Part shown: piece after piece, positions 38,501 to 50,200 of the stretch
How the letters are laid out: each line of letters opens with the position of its first letter
Numbering within the stretch: the first letter of the stretch is position 1
NCBI GenBank assembly: GCA_014338405.1
Contig: JTDE01002926.1
Coordinates: forward strand, 4,083-68,082
Origin: Paragonimus skrjabini miyazakii
Lineage: Eukaryota; Platyhelminthes; Trematoda; Plagiorchiida; Troglotrematidae
Direction of reading: 5' to 3'
DNA length: 64,000 nucleotides
Notes under the pieces: generated by a model
Databases searched by the model: none
What the model was told of the DNA's origin: nothing
What the model saw: the letters and a program-made list of their open reading frames with translations, nothing else
Position numbers and translations under genes: made by a program

Positions 38501-41152
38501 TTCTTTACCTTAAGTATCACGGAGTTTCGATAGGGATATTCGCAGAACACGAGATTTCGTCCATTCTAAACGATGCTGAATGTTTCACCACGAAGGAACT
38601 TTGTCCTCATCATCCCTGTGTTGTTTATCCAGAAAAATATTGAAAGGTCGTCTGGATATTTATCGTCAAAAAGGTTCGGCGTATGCTCAGCTATATTCAA
38701 TCGTTAGCTAGGTTCAAGCTACCTGACCTATTTGCGAGAAGATTCACCAACTTGCCTGTTAACTCCGAACGACTACCTCAAAAATAGGACTCATTTTCGA
38801 ATTAAAATCAGTAAAACTATCAAGCAAGGACAGCGAACGCACGAGTTGCGTTTGCCAAACTGCGTCATCTGTGGCGACGAAAAAACGCTCGATCGTCGCT
38901 AAAAGGAAGAGTATGTAATGTTTGTGCACGTTCTGTCTTGCCCTATGGTTCGGAAACGTGACCTGCTCGCAAGGAAGATGTCAACAGGTTTGTGTTTGAC
39001 CATTGTTTTCTCCGCCAAATAGTCCACATTAAATGGACTGATCACGCGAGCAATGTGGCAGTTCGCCGGCGCGTATTCCGGAACGCTCGGGAAGCGCGAT
39101 CAATTGGTCAACTACTCACCTAGCACAGCTTGCGATGGTGGGGTCACGTACTCCGTATGTCATCTGAGCGTCTACCGTACCGAACATTATATACTGAGAC
39201 TATCAACAGTTGGGTGAGACCACATGGTGGTCAACTAACAACCTGGTCACGAAATATGAAGACCCTGAATGCTCCACTGAGCAAAGTGGGTAGGTGTCGC
39301 CTTTCTGGCTGGAGTCCTCTTGATCATTCAAACCGCTGGTTGGAGACGCTTTCCGAGATGGCGGTGTGTCGCGGTCAATGGCGTCTATGTATCCATGCAT
39401 CCATAACATTTCTGGTTCTTCCGCTTGGTCTTCTTTTAATAATTTTCCAACTTCCTATTATCGTTTTATTCTAGGATATTCGACGTCACTGTTGAGATGA
39501 GCGGTAGCTCGAGCCACAGAACCTTCTGGTCAGGCTCATGGCTACTATAATTATGACAATGGTCACTAATAAGTAAAACTTCGAAGAAGTTGGGCAGTCT
39601 GAACATTACCTATAAGCGAGACTGGTTGTGTAACGACGACATGGCTTACATGGCATGAGTGACTATCGATGTGGTGACCATACCGCCCAGCCTAGCCCAA
39701 TAGTTCATTGAGATTCGCAAGCCGTCACACCACGTCAAGGTCCAATCTCGTTGTGACACAATTAATGATTGTTTGGCAGTTAAGTATCAGTGTAACCCAC
39801 CGATGTATTGCTGATTATGATGAGTATTATGATGAGGATAATGCATATTACAGTTCAGTCATCCCTGGTATAAACTCTGGTGTAGTGATCAGCACGGCTG
39901 CTTCCTGACATGCACTGTAGGTGATTTGCCGTCTGTGGCGTGAATATTGATTAGTGACAATCCCTAAAAAAAGGGACTTCTCATCTAGCGTTTCTTTAGA
40001 TAGGAGCTAGCCAAAACTTCTGTGGGAAGGCAGAATCTCATATCGTTTTTATGTTATATTTAAGTTAAAATGCGTTCTTGTTGCAATAAATGCTAGACAA
40101 TCGATTCAGTGTCTGTTTTGCGTAAGTAAATTTGTTGGTCATGTTACATTACAGTAATTGACACGTGGATACGAACCTTTCAGGGAACTAAGAGTGGTGC
40201 GTTTTGAGCTGCAGTGTTGTTTTAGGTGTTTCTCAGGCCCAACTTAGTTTGCGTAAAACCAGTTACTTCTGCCATGGTAGAATTAGAAATGACCTCGGCT
40301 GATCGCTCACCCTTCCAACATAATCGGTTTAACAGACTCACTAGGCGGTCATAGATGATATCAGCTTGTGACGTGATTGCATTTCAGTGATGACAAAATT
40401 GATATTTACTGTTTAGTAGTTGGGGGTATTATTATGGTATGACCATATAGATGGACCTATTATTTCAACCTTCTTGACAATGTCATAAAGAATAGATGGC
40501 GTTTTCAAGCTAGGGTGACAGACGTTGGCATTAATCAGTTAAAAACTTAAGACAAGCAAATTTTGACTTGAAATCGGTTCATCGGAAAATGTACGTCACA
40601 AAAATGTGGAAATGAGTCATTTCGACTTAGCCTCAAAGACTGAAAAAACAGAATCAAGGCGAACAATAATAAAGTTGCCCATCAAAGGGCGTAACGGAAA
40701 TAAATGAAGAATTAAGAATGCGTAGCAACTTAATGTACTTCTGCTCAATTGCCAGTTGAAGTTCATTCTTTCTGTTGAATAAAATATCTAATATGACACA
40801 TTAGTCAATAGAGCATAAGAACAATTGCACAGTAATGAAAACCTTATCGAAATTAGAGTTGTGGTTGATTGGTTGAACTGTTGGACGATGAAGTGGTTGT
40901 GTGGTGCGGATTATACACCGCTCTAATGATGTACACACTAGACATTCTCTACATACACTCGTCTCTATGTATTGAGTGTCTAGTAAGATAATCTTTACTA
41001 AGTAACCACCATTCTTTCGCCCGTCGATGGTCATATTAACATTATACTTACTAGCAGGTTTGACGAAATGGACATAATATGCTGCACACCGTTGGGCAAA
41101 AGGGAAACAGTATAATCAGCGCGAGTTTAACCAGAAAGGTCGGTGTTTAACA

Positions 41153-41226
<74 letters not shown>

Positions 41227-44200
41227 CGTCATCATCACCATAGACAGCAATACATCAGTGGATCTCACTGGTGCCTAATTACTACACAACCATGAAGAAA
41301 AAAGGCGAACCCTATGTAGGAAGACAGAAGAAAAATGGTTTTGTCTATATTCAACTAGGCAGCATCAAGCTGCCCACACCTTGCAAATAAACAACTAAGC
41401 TGTAGTTGAAATAAGGATGATGTTTAAACGTCCTTTATATTACAAATTCATGTTTCTTAAATTGATCAACTGTACAGCGCCAGCTGCTCCGTGTCTGTTC
41501 TGGTTAAGCTTCGCACTGACCTACCATTTCATCGATCACAGTAAGTATTCGATCGCGGCATGATTCATCGACGAACAGCACGTCTTTTCATATTTAGCCA
41601 AATTCGGGTAAGCAAGTTCTACTTTTTGTTTGGTTGCTCATAGTGAAAGTTCGGGGATTTAAATTATTTCAGAATTGAACACCACCCACACTCGATCGCG
41701 GTCTTTGCATTCAGATAAGCCTTTTGGCTAGCCCACTTCGAAAGGAAGCACTAGACTCGAGTTTCGCTCTTATTAAAGCAAATCAGTAGTGCATATCCTT
41801 GTCCAGATCGGAGTTTACACTCTGACCCTTGTGCCTTTTGGTTGAATGAAGACAGTATTTTCAACTTAATTGAGAAGTCCTGATCATGGGGTTATCGATT
41901 GGATAGAACAGAGCGATTCTGTTCATTCTCCTTTCGAAATGATCGGGCAAGCTAAACACTATTCATACAAGATTGTGGTTGATCGTTTGCATTTTATTAT
42001 TCGGTCGTGCCTATTGTGAGGTTGCTGGCGTTGTGGTTAACACGCTAGTCTCAAAAGCACAAGGGTCAGAGAGTAAACTCCAATCCGGACAAGGATATGC
42101 GCTACTGATGAGCTCTAATAAGAGAGAAACTCGAGTCTAGTGCTTCCTTTCGAAGTGGACTAGCCAAAAGGCCTATCTGAATGCAAAGACCGCGATCGAG
42201 TGTGGGTAGTGGTCAATTTTGAAAAGTGTTTCAGTCGAACGAACACATATTCAGTCTAAGATGTGACCACTTGAGCTGTGCCAATGGACGTCAACTATAG
42301 TGAGTTTGTAGACGGTATTCTATGTGATAAAACAAAACGGCTGGGAGATTAGAAACCGAAACGAGGTCACGAAATGAAGTGCATTCTTATGGTACTGTAG
42401 GAATTCAAAGGCAAACTTGTCATGCACATTCAAACAATAAGGTTCATCTCGCTGCACATTCTTATTTCCAACTCCTACTTTTTGTCATGCCCAAACTAAG
42501 TATTATACAGAAAGTTGTCAGTTTGCCAAACAACATATCGTTCAGCATGTTGCAGTAATGGCGTACCAGCATTCATACAACTTATAGTTCCTTTGCTTAG
42601 TCATGTATTATGCGTTTTGTCTTCTTGTGAATTTTGGGTTACACCACGTTACTACGGGGAAGAAACAGCTGCTCAAAACGTAGTGCTTTCTGGTGAGCCT
42701 CACATCTGTTATGGATACCTGAAGAGGAGAAAAATACAGAAAATGATTTATATTCACTTCTGTGAGCATTCATAACGTGAACCTCTGTTAGCTTACAGAG
42801 TAGATGTATGAATTTTCTCCGAGATCGATGTAAATTCCTATCAAGTGTTGATGGTTGCTACGCCACGTGTTGTAAATATTTAACTTCTGTCTGCCACAGC
42901 GGCAAATCGTACTTACTCGTAGAAATGGCTTATTTCAGAATTTATTCCATTTTGTTCTCCTTGTTATTCTAATTCGTTTATTCTACTTTAATCTTATTAT
43001 GTAGTCAAACGTGAGGATTGACCTACCTTCCGATATTAAACTATTTTTCAGGGTTGCGAGAAAAGCGTCAGATTATTGAAGCAAGACGTCGCGAAAAAGA
43101 GCTCAAAGATGCTGCTGAAGCCGCCGGTCTACCTACAGATGACATACACGTGAATCCGGGTGACATTGATTGGCTGTACGGAGACCAACGTCCGTCTTCT
43201 GAGTCATCATCAAACGAGGTGCCTGGTAGTGAAAGACCCGACGGTGAGGGTCAAGAAAACGAGACTGGTGCAGGTACAGAGATTTCGAGTGAAGATACGG
43301 AACAAGAAGTGCAGGAGAAAGCAACATCTGGCGCTGGTGATGTAGGTAGTGATTATCGAACTAGACCTAGATCTGGACCAGCGATGGCGGCCCAAATGAT
43401 CCAAGAAGTGTATGACGATTTTGAGCAATTTCGCAAGAAAGAAGCCGAAGGTGAGAAATCCGAGATTGAAAAACGAAAGGCAGAAATTGTGGCCTATGGT
43501 CAAATAGTGGAGGACGAAATGCCTTCAGAAACCCCAGTTCCTTTGACGTGTGTACAACAGTTCGACGACAGTGAACTTGAGGCGAAAGCTGACAAGCAAC
43601 AAGCACCTAATGCATCAAGTACTACATTTCCAGAGAATGTTTCACTGGATACATTGAGCAGTACGACGGTACGTGAGCATTCACGGGAAAGTTTACGCAG
43701 TAGACTATAATATTACATGCTGCAGTATTATGTAGCGGTTGGACAGATCAACGGACACCACCTGGTTAAGGGAGTTGGTCAAATTAGTATCAAATTGTTA
43801 TCATGCAACCACATGACTAATGTACTCACTGGCTTACTGGATGGTGGGTTGGCCGAGTCATTTCCAAAGCTTGAACGTTACATTTCTTTACGCACTGGGG
43901 TGAGTTGTACAGGCGAATTACAGTAGCTGCAGCTTTGGTCAGAAACTTACGCCTCACTGCCCTCGACTGAATAACCTTGATTTGGTAGATTGAACGAAAC
44001 TCGTCCACCACAATGATAGAGTGATCCAAATCCTTCGGATACGGTAGTATGGTGCTATTGACTAACTTCATTATTCCACTGTTAAGCCAAGATAGGTGGT
44101 GTACACGGACCCGTTAAGATAAGCGTCTGGTCATGCGGACAACACAGCTAGTTGCATAGGGACAAGGGAATGAATGCACACAGAACGAGGCTGTAAAAGC

Positions 44201-47200
44201 AGGCACTTTATCTTTCACGCATAGGCACAAAACCGGAGTGGACGTAAAGTGGACACATAATTTAGCAGCGCAAAATGTTGCATTAGCTGCATTTAAGAGC
44301 CGACGCGTGATACTCTTGAAGAGTACTCTGATGTGTATGCCTCTCTTTTTTGCCAGAGATGGTTAATCTCTTCTATTTCACCCTAGATATCACGATTCAA
44401 GCGGCCAATTTGTACGATTATTGTACGTGTGGATACCGATTCTTCAGTAGCGGTATCATCCGTGAAAAAACTAACTACTAATAAGTAGTTTGGCTGATTT
44501 ATAATTTTAGATAGACCCAATTGTAAAAAGTCAGTGCTTCGACTGGATTCGAAGCAGCGATAGAAACACCATGTCTCAACGCGGCAAGCACTCTACCAGT
44601 TGAGCTACGAAACGCCGGCATACGAATTGGCCTATCATACCATCCAATACCTCGGATCTTGAGAATGGTAAAGGATCACCTTTGCGAATCATATGAACAC
44701 GGTTGTGTAAGCCGTTCTGTAATCCTTAATACTGTTAATATTTTCTGCCGAATTTTCGTAATAGTATGTTTTGCCGACAACCAGTACAAGCACTCTCAGA
44801 ATGTTGGTGACTTGTCTTTCTATCATAAGGGTATAAAAGTTATTTGAACTTAGACATTTCATGGGCTCCTACTCTCCTGGTCCTCTTCATAAAATAGACA
44901 ATCTGCATCCTCTCCGATATACCAAATCGCTTAGTAGCAAAACAAAAATCATTCTACATATGCTTATTGGTGTCCTGACAACCCTAGGTGCTATTTATCA
45001 GTAGATGAGTATCGTTTCATGATGATTATATTTTGTATTTTGGCTTTGATTTGATAGAATCAACAGTTTGTTATAGGCGCTTGTAAGAATAGGGCGAAGT
45101 CTTCTGTATCATGAATCATGTAACATAACCTTATTATCCTCTGTTGTCTGTGAGCAACACTTCAACTTGTGAAATGATCGATGAAGGCCATTTTTAGTTT
45201 ACAGATAAGCAATTATTTTTTGACCTGAATACATTTAGACACAGAGTTTTTCAGGGAATTTATCCAGCCATCTTTTGTTTGACTTTGTTTCAGTGCATAG
45301 AAGAAACGCAACTTTTGGAACCAAGAGATAAAATCAGTGAACTGGAAATATCTGAATGCGTAATACCAAATGACAAGCTGGAAATCAGCTCTGTTTTCGG
45401 GAGAAATTTCGCGAAACTGGACGATTTACGGAGTCAGCCTTTTATATCCCAACTGGTTCTTACAAGTAAGCAAGTGATAGGTTTGGACCGTTAAAATGAC
45501 GAAGTTCCTTGTGAATGTACGTAATCACGCAATCTCTCTGTGAATCAAGACCGGTAGAATATGTCTGAACAACAAACTCATATAAGAACAAGATTACGAT
45601 ACGTACGTTGATGGTAAAGCCTGACCAACTAATCCATTCTTAAACTAAATGCCTAAATTCTGCTCGTGATGTGAAAAATGATTTTCTTTAAGGTAGCGAA
45701 CATGCTTTGAGTTATTAAATCGATTTTTCACCCGCAATCCATCGAAAGTTCGAGCTTCTCACTAATGTTGAAATGTTCCTTTTATGACCTCATGCAATGT
45801 GGTTAACTGTGGCCTGTAAACATTAGTTCGTTAAATTAGCGCTGCTTGAGGTGCATTGAAAATTTCAACGTTAGCTTATCTTAGCCTTCATGATTCAGTT
45901 TGACCGATCAGAAGAAAAAACGAGACAGCCAGTCACATGACATCAGGAAATTGAATGTATTCTTGAGTATATTCGCAACAGACTGGTACCTTTACCTCTG
46001 ATTGAGTGTTGGATGTGCTTTGGCTGTGTTGTTTGGTTTGAAGAGCCTGGATACGATCGCTTCGTTAGCAATGGGAAGCTCAGTTGATTGTTTGCTCTGG
46101 TTAGCTAGACATCTGTTTTGCTCTCGTTACCTGCTGGCTGAAAGCATTCTTAATCAGGCTGAAAAATCTCACGACCAATGAATTTATCAAGGGGTTGCTG
46201 TGCATATGTACATCTATATGAACATCCGCTGGGATTGAATAGACGAACCCATTAAGGGGCGTGAGTACTAGTGCACGAACCATACAAGTCACAACGATAC
46301 AACCGTCTGGGTGTGCCTAACATGAAGGACAGGTGCACCTATTTTGAGACCTACAGTGGTTACTGACTGAAATCCTTCCTGAGAAAGGATGTTGTGGCTC
46401 TTGTGAGAAGTATATATGAAAATCATAATATAAGTATATGGAACAGGTGGACCGCAGTTCATCAGAATGCTTGGGTATAGGGAAAGAAACGACAGCATAC
46501 CTTGATCTTTCCTTTCAAAAACCAATTTCAGATAACTCCAACGAGAAATACCAAGGAGACGATGATGAAGATTCCCCCTCTGTTCTGAGCATCTCTGAGC
46601 AATTCACCCCCGCGTCAACTGTTTTCAGTGAAGAGTCGACCAGGCAAGCGAAAGGTAAGGTATTTTAATGTAATATTCACAAACATATCGTATTGTATTG
46701 AAAATGTTTGTCACATGTTAATAGTAGGGTATCCAACGAGCGATTCTCTCCCAAGCATGTCTAGCTCCGACTACAGCGAAACTCTACTGATTCTTTTTGA
46801 AGGGTGTTGGCTGAGTGCGATAGGTACGAGGTATGGTTGGAAAGCTTAAAAAGAACAGTTTGAATACGAACACCAATATTCATGTTCTAACTCATTTGTT
46901 CGAAATTCAAATCTACTAGACCAAGGGGTCTCTGCTGCCGGGGTTACAGAAAGCTAAGTGAATTTCTTTCCTTAGTTGTTGAGCATGTTTTTATTCATAG
47001 GCTAAACTCGGGACAATCGCGTCACATACATAAGCGAAGACAACCCTGTGATGTAATTACGTCACAACCATGACGCAGCTGGCATAGTAGCAGTGTTGGT
47101 CGATCCTGATGTGGGTGGTGGGCCATGGGAATCACAAGATCTTATGGTTTTAGCACTTCCAAACTGGCGAGGGTGGTTGTCCACGCGAGTTCATCAATCG

Positions 47201-50200
47201 TCGTAAGAATTTCGCTTCTTACGACCTTCGATTGATCGCTCTTGTCCCGGTAAATCGGACGAGTTGGTGGTACGACAACAACCACAACAGCGCTTGTAAT
47301 TTTTTTTACGGCTCCACTATTGATGTATACTACACGTCGGTTACAGCAACATTCATATAAACGTCTAATCATGCGACACACTTTCTAAGCTGATAAACTT
47401 AATAGGTATCATATACTTGAACCTTAAATACAGCGCTGGAGTAAAGTTGAAACATACACATATTTTGGCTGCATAGAAGTATTAAGTCTTCTAAACATTG
47501 TCTTATAAAACATTTTATCTTTGAATGATAACGAAGTATGTCACTTTCTCTGATACGTTTGAAATTTGGAACAACGTTTGGACCAGCGCACAGTCTATGT
47601 GCCATCACTTTCATATCCGTTTCCAAAGTCCGGTGTTTTCAAGTCAGATCTCTTCAGTTAAGAGGATATCCTAGAAATGTTAAACAGTTCATCTGAGGTG
47701 AAGCAAATTTCCGATACTTCCGAACTAATATCAATTTACATAAAACCAGAACAAAAAAGAGAATGTGCGCTTACCAATACTGGTAGATTTCGTGTTATTC
47801 GTTAGCCAACAGTTCCTGTTAACTGCTTATTATCGCCTTTGATGTCATTTTTTTTATATTCGTTGGCTTCAGATTAACATGAAATGTACATGCTTGCTAA
47901 ATTGCTAACAAAAACATAAATTACATCACTGTATCAATATGAGATTAAACAGGTTAGTGGCACGTTCAATTTCAGGAATATACATTTCCCGTTTTATCTG
48001 TGGGTTGTCTTCTTTCCACAGCATGTAACTGGACAAACGAAAATTTTAAAAGGACAACAGCAGAAGTTATAACAACCATACAACCACGTAACCCCCTGAT
48101 CATCGAGGTTGACGATGATGTTTCATGTGAGTTTTATCTCGAGCACTGAAAATCGGCATGGAGAGTAGGTAGTCATCGATCGTTTCTGCTCTAAACTTGA
48201 ATACCTTGTGAATGACAATATGCTATTAAAGAATAAAACAACATACATATTCGAATGCTGGTGCAGGTAACAAATCCCTGAGTACTTACAGGTGCACTTC
48301 TCATCTAATCCAGTTTGTTTATGAAGTAAAAAGCACAACAAAAGTTTAGTCAATCACTAGTGCTGATCAGCAGCACGTAGCCGAGGTGAGTACACATTGT
48401 TAGGTCTACCAGGAAAACCGGTCTTCATAACCAAATTACGTACTGACTTGACGAAGTAGAGATACGTTGATCGACCTCTAACTTCCGATCGCGCATCATC
48501 TAGTCAGTAGTGTCAAGCCGTGCGCAAATCAGGTTCTCTGGTGACAGTAATCGCTTGTTATACTCTGTGGAAGGCACCGCTGACAGAAATCTACGACGGA
48601 TATTGTGTTTGTCTGTTCTTACCACTGTGTCAAACTATGACAGCATAGACATTTTTGTGTTTGCACTGTTTCTCTTTGTATGGGAGATCTTATTCCTTGA
48701 CTAATCGGTCAGCGGCTGACGTCTTCATATAGTACTTTTGGATAGTCTTCTGCGTTTTGAAAGAATCAGGGATTTTGAAACAATGTGAGCAAATAATTGA
48801 AAATCCCTGTAGAAATCATATAAAACAATTTTTTCTCTTCAGCGAACAGCACTGTTTCCGACAAATTCTCATTTTAAGCGGGTACAACTATATATTAAGT
48901 CAAGTAACATTGAGGGAAGTTATTGATCGAAAATAGTACGGTTGGGTAAAACACGAGCACGACTCCGGTGTGGTTATGCTCACAAGTGTGGTAGGTTTTA
49001 GGAAGTCGGTGTTATACATATGTATTCAAATCTATGTGCACCAATGACCTCAGCTTGTTTCAACCATCATGGAACCCTTGAGAACCGCTATTCAGTTAAC
49101 ACCGTCTTACCACTCCCGCATGTGCTTCCGAAATTTCGCTTTATTAGGCAAAACGTTCGTCATTTTTTAAATGTAATCGTCCCTGTTCAGCGGACTACTT
49201 CCTGCTTCATAACCGAGTAATCGTTTTTCAATGCATTTAACTCCTTTAAATAGGAATTTTTGGGTAACCCATAGGATGAGGTTTTACGAACAATGTACTT
49301 GTAGTAAGCATTAACAGGAGTGGATTTGAAAAGATTAGAATTGGGTAAGGAAGACGAGCATAACTAAAACTGGTTTGTAAAGCTTTCAAATTAAACCCCA
49401 GGATTACGTTGGTTACATTTGCGAAGTGCTTTTGCAAGATTGCTGTGATTTAATGTTTGTTGACCGATTTGTACACTTGGAAAGCTGCAACAGCGACGGC
49501 ATCAGAGGTGTAGGGAATGAAATAGAAGCGCGTATCTCCAAGACTGGGACAGTGTTCGTTAATCTGAAGCACCCATGGCGACAGAGAGGTATCTCTCTGT
49601 AACCTAAGGGTCGCGTATATCAGACAACAGTGAGGGCTGTATTACTATATGGCAGCGAAATCTGGCCACTCATGGAAGAAGACTTTAACCGTCATCAGGT
49701 GTTTGACCACCGATATCTGCGTTCAGTCGCTCGTATCGGGTGGCACCAACGAGTGAGTAACGAGGAGGTTAGGAAGCGGGTGTTTGACACTGATTGTCAA
49801 ACAAGTTCTTTTGTCTAACCCTTAAATTTACAAGAACTTAGATGGTTGAGTTATGTACTAAAAACGCCAGCTAGTCGTCTGCCACACCGAGCATTGTTTG
49901 CCGACGCTGCGGTCGACTGGCGCAAGGTGTGAGGTGGACAGACGATGACCTGGTGTAGACAAATGAAGTCGTTCACGAAGGGGTTGGTCGCTGTAGATCG
50001 GGTTCGTCTCCCCGATTGGGGCCCTCACAACTTCCAGGGTAGGTGACTGGAGACGTTAAGTGAGATGTCAGCTAATAGAGCTCAGTGTCTTGAACGTTGT
50101 CGTTTTTTGTCCGAGTCGTCTGTGAAATAAGTGCACTTCATGACACACAACAGTAAAAGCCGTAAGGAAGCTGTCTTGCTGATGACGTCTTACTTTCACT

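Larger units (their letters stand above)
36348..43051. other. DNAAF1 intron 8
   Basis: The largest intron. It contains two hammerhead-repeat loci, an RTE A copy, two RTE B fragments and an AAT microsatellite, listed separately. 36350-37600 and 39850-41150 hold nothing recognised. An open frame at 42515-42775 is hydrophobic in part and unrecognised. Confidence 0.6.

Noticed and set aside
41153..41225. CRISPR-like or satellite array
   Set aside because: It is a plain trinucleotide microsatellite at an RTE tail; no spaced repeats of CRISPR type occur in the window.
44534..44616. Functional tRNA gene
   Set aside because: The anticodon stem does not form and no standard anticodon loop can be placed.
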